From: JBGPGW01 sp046349515
GTDB lineage: Bacteria; Pseudomonadota; Alphaproteobacteria; CADEGL01
Length of the DNA stretch: 57,922 nucleotides
Assembly: GCA_046349515.1 (NCBI GenBank)
Contig: JAXMCE010000018.1
Location: 1 to 57,922, forward strand
Direction of reading: 5' to 3'
Made by a program: the position numbers and the translations under genes. The notes beneath the pieces are model-generated. The model searched no databases, was not told where the DNA came from, and saw only the letters and a list, made by a program, of their open reading frames with translations. Every line of letters starts with the position of its first letter. Position 1 is the stretch's first letter. Positions 1-8,324 of the stretch are shown here, piece by piece.

Positions 1-273
1 ATCCCAGCCGATGGGCGCGAAGGCGGCGCGCCCGACGCCCTTCTCCCCCACGCGACGCAGCGGCGCGCGCAGCCGGTCCGGGTGATGGACGCGCTCGGCA
101 TAGCGCGCCACCTTGGCGCAGACGACGCCCGCCGTGTAGCTGTTGCGCCGGCTGCCATGGACCCGGCCGATGTGGTGTGAATCGATCCGCTCGACATCGA
201 GCGCACAGGTGCTCGGGCAATCGTGCGGGCAGACGGACGGGACGATCTCGATCGCAGGGTCGCGCGGCATCAT
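1..273 (-). CDS. Molybdopterin-dependent oxidoreductase, N-terminal fragment
   Basis: The first 91 codons of a leftward gene are present; the rest lies outside the window. The N-terminus carries CPHDCPSTC followed about 30 residues later by VVCAKVARYAERVHHPDRL. Four cysteines in the C-x3-C-x3-C-x(n)-C order, with the later R-x-x-x-P-L pattern, are typical of the 4Fe-4S domain that opens prokaryotic molybdopterin oxidoreductases of the DMSO-reductase superfamily. Two adjacent ATG codons (at 273 and 270) can serve as start. No Tat signal precedes the cluster, so a cytoplasmic enzyme is suggested. Substrate cannot be told from this fragment. Family is seen from motifs; location is inferred. Confidence 0.75.
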   Translation of the reverse strand, partial: MMPRDPAIEIVPSVCPHDCPSTCALDVERIDSHHIGRVHGSRRNSYTAGVVCAKVARYAERVHHPDRLRAPLRRVGEKGVGRAAFAPIGWD

Positions 274-381
274 GGAACCTGTTCAATAGAGCGTTCCGCA
301 AATGTACCGCCGGGCTCGGCGGGGGGCAAGAAAACGGCACGTTTGGGCCGTGAAAATCCTCCCCGGCGGCGATCCTTGGAC

Positions 382-1482
382 CTAACTGGTGCGAATCCTG
401 CCCTCCGGATTGAAGGCGCGGAAAGCGAAGGCGAAGCTGACCATGTAGGGCACGTCCACGGGGCCTTGGGCGGTCTTGCGCTGGACCACGACATTGCCGA
501 TGTCGCGTCCGCTCGAGATCATCACCGTGTCGAGCGCCGAGGCCTGCCCCGGCTGCCAGGACAGCGTCAGGTCGTCGCTTGCAACCGTCTTCCGCGCGCG
601 GACGAGATCGAGTGTCCACGCCTCGCCACCGACCACGACGACGCGCGCCATGGGCGCCACGTCCTTGGGCAGCGCTCCCTTGAAATAGCGTCCCGGGCCT
701 TCCCGCGTGTCGTAATTCGGATAGGGGTTGTGGCCGTATTGGCGCATGGCGGGCGAGGACGGAATCTGCACCTGGCCCGCGGGTTGGCGCTCCTGGAAGC
801 GCGCGAGCGATTCGATACGCATGGGAAGCGCCTTGAGCCGCGCGCCGGTCATGGCGCCCACGATCGCCTCGCCCGTGTATTGCTGCCACCAACTCTCGGT
901 CTCGCGGTCGTAGAGCACGATGTTGGCCAGGCGCATGCGCCCGGTCACCCCGAACTCGAGCGTGGCTCCGCCGACGCGCCGGTCATAGACGGCGACGGCG
1001 CTCGTTTGCGGCCCATAGGACACCGCGATCGGCACGCCCCCGACGATGTCGTTCACCACTTCGTGCCAGGTGAGGATTTGGAACGGATAGGCGCGCGCCT
1101 CGCCGCCGATGACAACGCTCACGACCGGCTCGATCGCGACCACGCCCCAGGGATCCTTCGCGGCGGCAAACCGCGGATGGTCGATCGACGGCACGCCGTC
1201 CCGATGGGTCGCATCGAAGAAATCGTCGAGCGGAACGGCGCGGCGCTCGAATTGACCTTTCGGGAACTCGCTTTTCAAATTCCGAAGGTAGGACTCATCG
1301 GATGCGGTCTGGGCGGCGGCGCCGCGGGCCATCACCGAGAGCGGCGCCACGAGGGCAGCACTCATCGCCCAGGCAGCGCTGCGGAGAAGGCGCCTGCGAC
1401 TCCTGTCGATGGGACGCGCCCCTCCTCCCTCCCGACCGTCCGCGGCGCTCAGGACGACTTCCTCAGTCTCAAGCTCTGCCAA
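382..1482 (-). CDS. DUF3179 domain-containing exported protein
   Basis: About 366 residues. An N-terminal SRRRLLRSAAW stretch followed by an Ala-rich hydrophobic segment ending near RGAAAQ looks like a twin-arginine signal, so export is likely. The mature part matches my memory of DUF3179 (WHEVVNDIVGG, VSYGPQTSAVAVYDRR, ESWWQQYTGEAIVG, GHNPYPNYD), a periplasmic family of unknown activity. I chose the TTG start at 1482 because a GGAGG stands 5 bases before it; the longer ATG form at 1536 has no good ribosome site and would overlap the upstream SDR more. Even from 1482 it overlaps the end of the SDR by 34 bases, implying coupled expression. Function unknown. Confidence 0.8.
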   Translation of the reverse strand: MAELETEEVVLSAADGREGGGARPIDRSRRRLLRSAAWAMSAALVAPLSVMARGAAAQTASDESYLRNLKSEFPKGQFERRAVPLDDFFDATHRDGVPSIDHPRFAAAKDPWGVVAIEPVVSVVIGGEARAYPFQILTWHEVVNDIVGGVPIAVSYGPQTSAVAVYDRRVGGATLEFGVTGRMRLANIVLYDRETESWWQQYTGEAIVGAMTGARLKALPMRIESLARFQERQPAGQVQIPSSPAMRQYGHNPYPNYDTREGPGRYFKGALPKDVAPMARVVVVGGEAWTLDLVRARKTVASDDLTLSWQPGQASALDTVMISSGRDIGNVVVQRKTAQGPVDVPYMVSFAFAFRAFNPEGRIRTS

Positions 1483-2291
1483 TCGTCCTCCGTCAAGCGC
1501 GAGAGGAAACTGAACTGGCCCGCGCCTTTGAGCCACTCGCCGCCATCGATGGTGACGACCTCGCCATTGATGTAGCCGGCATAGTCCGACACGAGAAATG
1601 TGGCCAAATTGGCGAGCTCGCTGTGCTCGCCGGGCCGGCCCAGGGGGTTGCGGGTCTCGAATTCACGCGCCATGTCGGCGCGCGGGACGAGCCGCGTCCA
1701 AGCGCCCTCGGTGGGAAATGGCCCCGGCGCGATCGCGTTCAAGCGAATCTTCTTCGGTCCCCACTCGACCGCGAGGCTCTGGGTCATCGCGAGGACGCCC
1801 GCCTTGGCCAAGGCCGACGGCATGACGTATGCGGAGCCGGTCCAGGCATAGGTTGTGACGATCGAGAGCACCGTGCCCGGGCGACCCGACTTGATCCAGC
1901 GCTTGCCGCAGGCCAGCGTGCAATAGGCCGAGCCGTGGAGAACGATGCCGAGCACCGCATCGACCGCGCGCGGCGAAAGCTCCTCGGCCCGTGCGAGGAA
2001 ATTGCCGGCCGCGTTGTTGATGAGGATGTCGATCGGCCCGTCGCGCCATGCGGCATCGACCATGGCCTCGACACCGTCCGCATTCCGAATGTCGCACCCC
2101 TGCCAGCCGACCTTGCCGCCCGTCGCGGCACTGTGCTCCTTGGCAGTCGCCTCGAGAACCTCCGCGCGGCGCCCGCAGATGAAGAGCTCGCCGCCGAGCT
2201 CGAGGAACCGGCGCCCCATGCTCTTGCCGAGGCCCGTGCCGCCGCCGGTGATCAGGATGCGTTTGCCCTTGAGCAGACCCTTCTCGAACAC
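1449..2291 (-). CDS. SDR oxidoreductase, 2,4-dienoyl-CoA reductase-like
   Basis: A 280-residue short-chain dehydrogenase. TGGGTGLG near the N-terminus is the Rossmann dinucleotide motif; CDIRNAD and NNAAGNF follow in the expected order. The active-site stretch YVMPSALAKAG keeps Ser and Lys in the spacing of mitochondrial and bacterial 2,4-dienoyl-CoA reductases rather than the classical YxxxK, and NAIAPGP with AVEWGPKKIRLN supports that subfamily. Such enzymes reduce dienoyl-CoA intermediates in beta-oxidation of unsaturated acids. The GTG start at 2291 has AGGA 6 bases upstream. It diverges from an acyl-CoA synthetase gene only 84 bases away, consistent with fatty or organic acid use. Exact substrate is inference. 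Confidence 0.82.
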   Translation of the reverse strand: MFEKGLLKGKRILITGGGTGLGKSMGRRFLELGGELFICGRRAEVLEATAKEHSAATGGKVGWQGCDIRNADGVEAMVDAAWRDGPIDILINNAAGNFLARAEELSPRAVDAVLGIVLHGSAYCTLACGKRWIKSGRPGTVLSIVTTYAWTGSAYVMPSALAKAGVLAMTQSLAVEWGPKKIRLNAIAPGPFPTEGAWTRLVPRADMAREFETRNPLGRPGEHSELANLATFLVSDYAGYINGEVVTIDGGEWLKGAGQFSFLSRLTEDDWQSLRLRKSS

Positions 2292-2375
2292 TTGGATCCT
2301 CCCGGTCTTGACGGCTGAGGTGTACCGCCTTCCGGCAGCCGTGGCTATGATGGCGTGGGACGCGGAGGAACACGA

Positions 2376-3992
2376 ATGCTTGAGGCATGCGGAAGCTACG
2401 AGGATGTCCGCGCTGCCTTCCGATGGCGGATTCCTCCGCGATACAACATTGCGGTCGATGTCTGCGACCGGCATCCGAGCGATCGTGTCGCGCTTATCGT
2501 CGAGGATGAAACGGGTGTGGAATCGACCTACACCTTCGGCGCGATTCGCAGCCTGAGCAACCGTTGCGCCAACCTGCTCGCCGCGCGCGGCATCACGGCG
2601 GGAGACAGGGTCGGCATCCTTCTCTCCCAGGGCGTCGAGCTGCCCATCGTCCACCTGGCCACTTACAAGCTCGGCGCGATCGCTCTTCCGCTCTTCACCC
2701 TGTTCGGGCCGGAGGCGCTGGCCCATCGTTTGAAGGACAGCGGCGCCAAGGTTGTCGTGACCGACCGCATCGGCGCCGAGAAGATCGCATCGATTCACCG
2801 CGAGCTTCCGGCTCTCGCCCATCTCATCATCGTCGACGGTGAAGCCGACGCGCTCTGGCCCCTCCTCGACCGCGCGTCCGATGCCTTCACGCCTGTCGAC
2901 ACGGCAGCCGATGACCCGGCCCTCATCCTCTACACCTCGGGCACGACGGGGCCGCCCAAGGGCGCCCTCCACGCCCACCGCGTCGTCCTCGGCCACGGGC
3001 CCGGCGTCGCCTTCCCGCACGAGTTCTTCCCCCAGGCAGGCGACCGGTTCTGGACGCCCGCCGATTGGGCGTGGGCGGGCGGTCTTCTCAACGTGCTTCT
3101 CTCGAGCTGGCAATGCGGCGTCACCGTCGTCGCGCACCGGGCGCGGAAGTTCGATCCGGAGGCGGCTTACGCTCTCATGGCGCGCCAGGGCGTGCGCAAC
3201 ACCTTCCTGCCGCCGACGGCGTTGAAACTGATGCGCCAGGCGCGTCCGCGCCACCCTGTCGCCTTGCGCACCGTCGCGAGCGGCGGGGAGCCGCTCGGTC
3301 AGGAGCTCGTCGCGTGGGGCCGCGAGGCGTTGGGCGTCACCATCAACGAGTTCTACGGCCAGACCGAGTGCAACCTCGTCCTCGGCAATTGCGCGCATGT
3401 CATGCCGATCAAGCCGGGCTCGATGGGGCGGCCGATCCCGGGACATGCGGTGGCGGTCATCGGCGAAGACGGAACGCCCTGCCGACCCGGCCAGTCGGGT
3501 GCCATCGCGATCCTCAGGCCAGACCCTGTGATGTTCCTCGGCTATTGGCGCAACGAGGACGCCACCGCGAGGAAGTTCATCGGCGACTGGATGACGACGG
3601 GCGACCTCGGACAGATGGACGAGGATGGCTACTTCTGGTTCCTCGGCCGGGAGGACGACGTGATCACGAGCGGCGCCTACCGCATCGGGCCGGGCGAGAT
3701 CGAGGACTGCCTACTCAAGCATCCGGCCGTGGCCATGGCCGCGGCGGTCGGCGTGCCCGATCCGCTCCGGACCGAAATCGTCAAGGCGTTCATCGTGACG
3801 AAGCCGGGAGAAAGGCGCGACGGCGACCTCGCACGGGCGATCCAGGATTTCGTCAAGACGCGCCTCGCCGCCCACGAATATCCGCGCCTCATCGAGTTCG
3901 TCGACGCCTTGCCGATGACAGCGACAGGCAAGATCATCCGTCGCGCCTTGCGCGAGCGGAGCATTGCCAGTGACGGACGGGAGACAAGTTGA
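2376..3992 (+). CDS. AMP-forming acyl-CoA synthetase
   Basis: A 538-residue ANL-superfamily adenylating enzyme. The phosphate-binding loop LYTSGTTGPPKG lies around residue 187, NEFYGQTE and TGDLGQMDEDGYFWFLGREDD mark the adenylate and hinge motifs, and the C-terminal TATGKI supplies the catalytic lysine near residue 519. It activates a carboxylic acid to acyl-CoA via acyl-AMP; the closest look is to acetyl/medium-chain synthetases, but chain length cannot be read by eye. The ATG at 2376 follows GGAGGA by 7 bases; an earlier in-frame start at 2355 lacks a site. The stop overlaps the ATG of the DsbA-fold isomerase gene by one base, so the two are probably co-translated. Confidence 0.9.
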   Translation: MLEACGSYEDVRAAFRWRIPPRYNIAVDVCDRHPSDRVALIVEDETGVESTYTFGAIRSLSNRCANLLAARGITAGDRVGILLSQGVELPIVHLATYKLGAIALPLFTLFGPEALAHRLKDSGAKVVVTDRIGAEKIASIHRELPALAHLIIVDGEADALWPLLDRASDAFTPVDTAADDPALILYTSGTTGPPKGALHAHRVVLGHGPGVAFPHEFFPQAGDRFWTPADWAWAGGLLNVLLSSWQCGVTVVAHRARKFDPEAAYALMARQGVRNTFLPPTALKLMRQARPRHPVALRTVASGGEPLGQELVAWGREALGVTINEFYGQTECNLVLGNCAHVMPIKPGSMGRPIPGHAVAVIGEDGTPCRPGQSGAIAILRPDPVMFLGYWRNEDATARKFIGDWMTTGDLGQMDEDGYFWFLGREDDVITSGAYRIGPGEIEDCLLKHPAVAMAAAVGVPDPLRTEIVKAFIVTKPGERRDGDLARAIQDFVKTRLAAHEYPRLIEFVDALPMTATGKIIRRALRERSIASDGRETS

Positions 3993-4588
3993 TGAAACAG
4001 GTCGACTACTATTTCACTCTTGCCTCGCCATGGTCTTACCTCGGCCACGAGCGTCTCATCGCCATCGCCCGGCGAACGGATACCGCGATCGCATTCAAGC
4101 CCATCGACCACGGCCGTGCTTTTCCCGCCGCCGGCACGCTCCGCCTCAAGGATCGCCCGCCCGCGCGCAAGGCCTACCGGCTGTTCGAGCTCAAGCGCTG
4201 GCGCGATCATCTCAAGATCCCGCTCGTGATCGAGCCAAAATATTTCCCGGTCGACGACCGCCTCGCCGCGCGCATGGTGGTTGCCGCGTGCCAGGCCGGC
4301 TATTACGCGGCCGCCCTCAGCCTTGCCTTCATGCGCGCGGTCTGGGTCCAGGAACAGAACATCGCCGATCCCGAGACGCTCGATCACATCGCCGGGACGA
4401 TCGGGTTCGTGGGCGCGAGTCTCCGCGCCTCGGCCGAAACGATCGAGGTCCAGGCGGCGTATGACGCCAATACCGAGGAAGCCATCGCCCGCAAGGTCTT
4501 CGGCCTGCCGTTCTACATCTATCGGGACGAGCCGTTCTGGGGCCAGGATCGCCTCGACTTCCTCGAACGCGCGCTCCGGTCCGGATGA
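3992..4588 (+). CDS. 2-hydroxychromene-2-carboxylate isomerase family (DsbA-fold) protein
   Basis: 198 residues, thioredoxin-like DsbA/GST-kappa fold. The N-terminal ASPWSYLG (Ser12-Pro13) replaces the CxxC of true disulfide oxidoreductases and is the glutathione-binding signature of HCCA isomerases; the C-terminal GLPFYIYRDEPFWGQDRLDFLERAL is the usual ending of this family. Members isomerise 2-hydroxychromene-2-carboxylate in naphthalene breakdown, but many homologues sit in acyl-CoA operons with unknown substrate. Here the ATG overlaps the acyl-CoA synthetase stop by one base, and a similar pairing occurs in the leucine operon (34215-34832). Family firm; reaction unproven. Confidence 0.85.
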   Translation: MKQVDYYFTLASPWSYLGHERLIAIARRTDTAIAFKPIDHGRAFPAAGTLRLKDRPPARKAYRLFELKRWRDHLKIPLVIEPKYFPVDDRLAARMVVAACQAGYYAAALSLAFMRAVWVQEQNIADPETLDHIAGTIGFVGASLRASAETIEVQAAYDANTEEAIARKVFGLPFYIYRDEPFWGQDRLDFLERALRSG

Positions 4589-5484
4589 TCGGCCGAATCC
4601 GCACATCGCGTACCCTCCGCGGCGCAAGCGTCGCCGTCGGCGTTCTGTTCCTACTGACGGGCGCGGCGTCGGCCGACTACGACACGGGCAAGGCCGCTTA
4701 TGCCCAGGGCGACTACGCGGCAGCGTTCCGCGCCTGGAAACCGATTGCCGAGGGCGGCAACCCGGTCGCCCAGTTCGCCCTCGGCACGCTCTACGAAAAG
4801 GGCCAGGGCGTCAGGCAGAACGGCCGCGACGCGCTTCGCTGGTACACGCGCTCGGCGAAGCAGAATTTCGCCGAGGCACAGTTGAGGCTTGCCTACCTGT
4901 ACGCGGGCGGCACGGTCGTTCCACGGAACGACGCCGAGGCCGCGAAATGGATGAAGGCGGCCGCCGCGAACGGCCATGTGATGGGGCAACTCGGCCTCGG
5001 CGCTCTCTACGAATACGGCCGCGGAGTGCCGCGTGACCTCAAGGAGGCCGCGCGCCTTTATGACCAGGTCGCGCGCGCAACCCAACCGGGCGACGTGCAT
5101 GACGAAGCCGTCAAGGGAATCGAGCGCGTCAACGCCTCCATGAGCGCACCGCGCACGGCGCCATCCTCCGCCATCGATCCGTCCCTCGTCGGCAAGTGGG
5201 AGGCGCGTCTCGCGGAGCCGGAAGGCGGTGTCACCGCGCGCTTCACCCTCACCATCGCCGAGGATGGCTCGTACGCGCTCAAGCAATCGCGCGCCGACAA
5301 GAGCGGAAAGGCGCTGCCATCGACCGAGGACACGGACGGGCGCTTCGAGACGAGCGATGGACGCTATGCCATGGCGAACGCGCGCGGCACGCTCAACGGC
5401 ACCTACCGCGTGGTCGATCGCAATACGTTCGAGATGATTGCCGAATCGGGGAAGACGATCCGCTGGCGGCGCGTCAAGATGTAA
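4585..5484 (+). CDS. Sel1-repeat exported protein
   Basis: 299 residues. A short basic N-terminus and a hydrophobic stretch ending near GAASADYD look like a Sec signal peptide, so a periplasmic location is likely. Residues from roughly 35 to 170 hold about three Sel1-like repeats (AQFALGTLYEKGQGV, AQLRLAYLYAGG, GQLGLGALYEYGRGV), alpha-helical hairpins that mediate protein contacts. The last 100 residues form a separate beta-rich segment (VGKWEARLAEPEGG to IRWRRVKM) that I do not recognise; it resembles small lipocalin-like or DUF-type domains with a repeated DGxY pattern. It starts 4 bases inside the preceding gene and is followed by a strong hairpin at 5522-5546. Role unknown. Confidence 0.8.
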   Translation: MIGRIRTSRTLRGASVAVGVLFLLTGAASADYDTGKAAYAQGDYAAAFRAWKPIAEGGNPVAQFALGTLYEKGQGVRQNGRDALRWYTRSAKQNFAEAQLRLAYLYAGGTVVPRNDAEAAKWMKAAAANGHVMGQLGLGALYEYGRGVPRDLKEAARLYDQVARATQPGDVHDEAVKGIERVNASMSAPRTAPSSAIDPSLVGKWEARLAEPEGGVTARFTLTIAEDGSYALKQSRADKSGKALPSTEDTDGRFETSDGRYAMANARGTLNGTYRVVDRNTFEMIAESGKTIRWRRVKM

Positions 5485-5521
5485 CGCCGCGCACCCTCAG
5501 CACCGCGCCCGCAAGAGCCTC

Positions 5522-5546
5522 CGCCTGCCGGAAGAACCGGCAGGCG
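5522..5546 (+). terminator. Hairpin terminator after the Sel1-repeat gene
   Basis: A perfect 10-bp inverted repeat, CGCCTGCCGG / CCGGCAGGCG with a 5-base AAGAA loop, stands 37 bases after the Sel1-repeat stop. A T-rich patch (GGATTTTTCG) follows at some distance, so it is a plausible intrinsic or assisted terminator for the acs-isomerase-Sel1 transcript. Confidence 0.6.
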
Positions 5547-5575
5547 TGTGCTCCTCGGATTTTTCGATCGGAAGT

Positions 5576-5797
5576 CTACTTCGCTTGAACGCGCGAATGT
5601 GTTTCTTCAGTCACGACGTCGGCCGGCTTCTGCGACCGTGACACGCGCACGATTCCCGGCGCAACGGCACCGCCATTGGCGCCGGCGACGGAGCTCGACA
5701 CCGTGTCGATGAACTCCAATTGCGAGTCAGCTCGTGTTTTTTCCACGCCGTTTATCCACCTTCGATTGTCGAGGTATTTGAGCAACGGATTCGCCAT
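5576..5797 (-). CDS. Small hypothetical protein (73 aa)
   Basis: A possible 73-residue protein beginning MANPLLKYLDNRRWINGV. The ATG at 5797 is preceded by GGGAGA about 6 bases upstream, a reasonable ribosome site, and the reading frame is intact. I recognise no domain; there is no signal peptide or membrane segment, and the C-terminal half is rich in Ser, Val and Ala. Base composition here and upstream is less GC-rich than in flanking genes. It stands alone, converging on the Sel1-repeat gene. It may be a genuine small gene with its own promoter region or a chance ORF; the intact ribosome site tips me slightly towards real. Confidence 0.45.
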   Translation of the reverse strand: MANPLLKYLDNRRWINGVEKTRADSQLEFIDTVSSSVAGANGGAVAPGIVRVSRSQKPADVVTEETHSRVQAK

Positions 5798-6099
5798 GGC
5801 ATTTCTCCCACCTGTGTTGCCATGCTCTTTTCGTATGGCCAACTTATAGCAGAGATTATGAAGCCTTTGTTGGCGACAATATGGCAGCCATGTTGCGCTG
5901 CGCCTTCGCACTGCCCTTGCTGCGCTGCACAAGTCGTGGATTTCCGCCCGATTACCCGCATCGCAATGCAGCATTGAATTCTCCGCATTGCACGGCTCGA
6001 AAAATTTAATGTGATCGTTAACGGCTGCAGCCGACGAATGCGCGGATTCGCACCCGAGCGGCCATGCGCAAATCGGCCGCACCGAGCGATGCGTCGTGA
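5798..6099. other. AT-richer intergenic region upstream of the small ORF
   Basis: About 300 bases without a convincing gene, noticeably richer in A/T than the rest of the window. It contains an exact 8-base direct repeat TGCGCTGC (5894-5901 and 5921-5928) and, read leftward, TATAAG and CATAAT boxes ahead of the 73-aa ORF. GC-rich TGCnnTGC repeats in front of small genes recall PhaR-type sites in alphaproteobacteria, but this is only a resemblance. Confidence 0.4.
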
Positions 6100-6582
6100 T
6101 CAATCGGCCGCGCGCCGCACCACGATGCTGGCCGAAAGGATGTCATGAAGCGCGCGCCGCCGCCGATTGAAGAAGACCACGAGAAGAACAAGCGGCGTCA
6201 GCAACGCGATGGACGCCGAGAAAAGAAGCGTGCGCAGCCCCGCCTGGAGATGGTCGGGACGCGCGCCCGATATGTCGCGGATCTCGATGTCCATCACCTT
6301 CATGCCTGGCGTCGCCGATGACGGGCCGCCGATGTAGCCGATGAAGTAGACGAACGGCAGCGCAAGACCCGCGAGCGCGGTCGGCACGCTCAGGAGCCCG
6401 AAGGTCACGACCTTGGAGAGGAAGAAGACGACGGCGACCACCACGAACGCCAGCATAAGAATGCCCCAGTCGATGAGGTTCGCCAGGATGCGCCGGGACA
6501 AGACTCCCCGGAAACGCACCTCGTCGAACACGGCCTTGGCCGGCCGGATGATCTCGATGGCGGGCGGGTAGGCGGACGGCAT
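6100..6582 (-). CDS. RDD family membrane protein
   Basis: 160 residues. After a short cytoplasmic start (FRGVLSRRILANLIDWGILM) come hydrophobic helices at about 35-60 and 65-90, then TPGMKVMDIEIRD and a third pair near the C-terminus followed by NRRRRALHDIL. The paired R..D and D residues, the TPGKxxxxxxI motif and the RR..HD ending are the hallmarks of RDD proteins, some of which have been linked to ion exchange or to modifying membrane complexes. The ATG at 6582 has GGAGGG about 7 bases upstream, better than the earlier in-frame ATG at 6639. It diverges from pxpA across 217 bases. Specific role unknown. Confidence 0.85.
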   Translation of the reverse strand: MPSAYPPAIEIIRPAKAVFDEVRFRGVLSRRILANLIDWGILMLAFVVVAVVFFLSKVVTFGLLSVPTALAGLALPFVYFIGYIGGPSSATPGMKVMDIEIRDISGARPDHLQAGLRTLLFSASIALLTPLVLLVVFFNRRRRALHDILSASIVVRRAAD

Positions 6583-6690
6583 GGCGGACCCTCCAGGGCG
6601 ATACGGCCAAGAAGTAGGCATCTCGGCCCGTCGTTGCAATGGGGCGGGCGGAGCCTCCCGCGCGCAAGCATCGAGGACGGCTTAATCCAT

Positions 6691-6719
6691 TCTTGGAAAT
6701 CGGGCGGCCGGGCTATATC
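6691..6719 (+). promoter_or_regulatory. Possible promoter of pxpABC
   Basis: TCTTGG at 6691-6696 and TATATC at 6714-6719 with a 17-base spacer face pxpA, about 80 bases upstream of its ATG. The -10 is a good match, the -35 weak. It is the only such pair I see in the divergent region. Not tested. Confidence 0.3.
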
Positions 6720-6799
6720 AGTCTTCCACGGCTCGCCACGCGAAGGCGGCCCTGACCGCATATCCGCTCTCAGCGCAACCGAGACGAGGAGCAACAACC

Positions 6800-7591
6800 A
6801 TGGCAAAGCCCGCGACATCGACCAATCGGCGCCAGGTGGACCTCAACTCCGACATGGGGGAAGGCTTCGGCCGCTATACCTGCGGCGATGATGCGGCGCT
6901 CCTCGAAATCGTATCGTCGGCCAACGTGGCCTGCGGCTTCCATGCGGGCGATCCCGAGATCATGGCGGAGACGTTTCGCATCGCGAAGACGCGCGGTGTC
7001 GCGATCGGCGCCCATCCGGGTTTTCCGGACCTGTGGGGTTTCGGCCGCCGGCGCATTCCCTGCTCCACCGGCGAGATCGAGCGGATGGTGGCGTATCAAG
7101 TGGGCGCCGCCCAAGGCATGGCGGCGTATGCCGGCCATCGCCTCACATACGTGAAATCGCACGGCGCGCTCGGCAACATCGCCGAGACCGATCAGGACGT
7201 GGCCGATGCCATCACGCGTGGCGTGAAGGCGGTCGACCCCTCGCTCGCTTGCCTCATCGTCGCGATGAGCGCGCAAGTGCGCTCGGCGGAGAAGATGGGC
7301 ATGCGCCATTACCTCGAGATCTTCGCCGACCGCGCCTACACCGAAGACGGCCATCTCGTCCCGCGGAAGGAGCCGGGCGCGGTCATCCACGACGCGGGGG
7401 CCGCGGCCGCGCGCGTCATCGCCATGGTCGAGGAGGGCGCGATCATCACGGTATCCGGCGCGCGCCTGAAGACAGCGATCGATTCGGTGTGCGTCCACGG
7501 CGACAGCCCGCATGCGCTCGGCATCGCGCGCCTCGTGCGCCAGCGGCTGGAGCAGGCCGGGGTCGCGATCGCGCCCTTCGCGCCGCACTGA
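6800..7591 (+). CDS. pxpA: 5-oxoprolinase subunit A (LamB/YcsF family)
   Basis: 263 residues, the usual length for PxpA. The opening VDLNSDMGEGFGRY is the strongest signature of the LamB/YcsF family, followed by ANVACGFHAGDP, GAHPGFPDLWGFGRR and YVKSHGALGN. PxpA, with PxpB and PxpC, forms the bacterial ATP-dependent 5-oxoprolinase, which opens 5-oxoproline (pyroglutamate) to glutamate and so removes a spontaneous damage product of glutamine and glutamate. The ATG follows GAGGAG by about 7 bases. First gene of a three-gene cluster in the canonical A-B-C order. Identification rests on family motifs and synteny, both clear. Confidence 0.93.
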   Translation: MAKPATSTNRRQVDLNSDMGEGFGRYTCGDDAALLEIVSSANVACGFHAGDPEIMAETFRIAKTRGVAIGAHPGFPDLWGFGRRRIPCSTGEIERMVAYQVGAAQGMAAYAGHRLTYVKSHGALGNIAETDQDVADAITRGVKAVDPSLACLIVAMSAQVRSAEKMGMRHYLEIFADRAYTEDGHLVPRKEPGAVIHDAGAAAARVIAMVEEGAIITVSGARLKTAIDSVCVHGDSPHALGIARLVRQRLEQAGVAIAPFAPH

Positions 7592-7601
7592 CCTCTCGCG
7601 C

Positions 7602-8324
7602 ATGAGCTCATCTCCACGCTTCCTCGACGCGGGCGAGGCGGCCCTCGTCGTCGAGTACGGCACGACGGTCGATCCGGCGATCCATGACCGGGTGATGGCC
7701 CTCGATGCCGCGCTCGCGGCGCGCGCCCTTCTCGGCATCAGGGAAACGGTGCCGACCTTCCGCTCCCTGATGATCCATTACGACCCACTCCTCCTCGACC
7801 GGGCGACGCTGGTCGAGGCTGTCGAGTCGTTGGGCCTCGCGCCGAAGGCGGCGGCCGCCCGCAAGCGCTGGACCATGCCCTGTTGCTACGATTCCGAGTT
7901 CGGCGAGGATCTCACCTTGGTCGGCGAGACGTTGAAGCTCTCGCCCGAACGGGTCGTGGCCTTGCATGCAGGGGCCACCTTCCGAGCCTACATGTACGGC
8001 TTCGCGCCGGGCTTCTGCTATCTCGGCGGCCTGCCGAAGGAGCTCACCATTTCCCGCCGCGTGACGCCGCGCCCGCCGATCGCGCCGCAGACGATCATGA
8101 TCGCGGACGGCATGAGCATCATCACGACCATCTCCATGCCGACCGGCTGGTGGCTGGTCGGGCGCACGCCCGAACGCATGTTCTCCCGCAACCGCACGCC
8201 GGCCTTCCTCGCCGAGGCCGGCGACGAGATCCGCTTCGAGCAGATCGACCGCGCGACCTACGAGGCGCTCGATGCGCGCGCCGAGGCCGGCGAGATCGTG
8301 GCACGGTCCGAGCCCATCCCATGA
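7602..8324 (+). CDS. pxpB: 5-oxoprolinase subunit B
   Basis: 240 residues. The C-terminal two thirds carry the KipI/allophanate-hydrolase-subunit-1 motifs HAGATFRAYMYGFAPGFCYL, GGLPKELTISRR and GWWLVGRTP. Together with PxpC it makes the module that binds the substrate and ATP in the 5-oxoprolinase complex; the same fold occurs in KipI and in the allophanate hydrolase part of urea amidolyase. I chose the ATG at 7602, 10 bases after the pxpA stop; a longer ORF from 7512 would overlap pxpA heavily. The stop overlaps the pxpC start (ATGA), so the two are translationally coupled. Confidence 0.92.
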   Translation: MSSSPRFLDAGEAALVVEYGTTVDPAIHDRVMALDAALAARALLGIRETVPTFRSLMIHYDPLLLDRATLVEAVESLGLAPKAAAARKRWTMPCCYDSEFGEDLTLVGETLKLSPERVVALHAGATFRAYMYGFAPGFCYLGGLPKELTISRRVTPRPPIAPQTIMIADGMSIITTISMPTGWWLVGRTPERMFSRNRTPAFLAEAGDEIRFEQIDRATYEALDARAEAGEIVARSEPIP

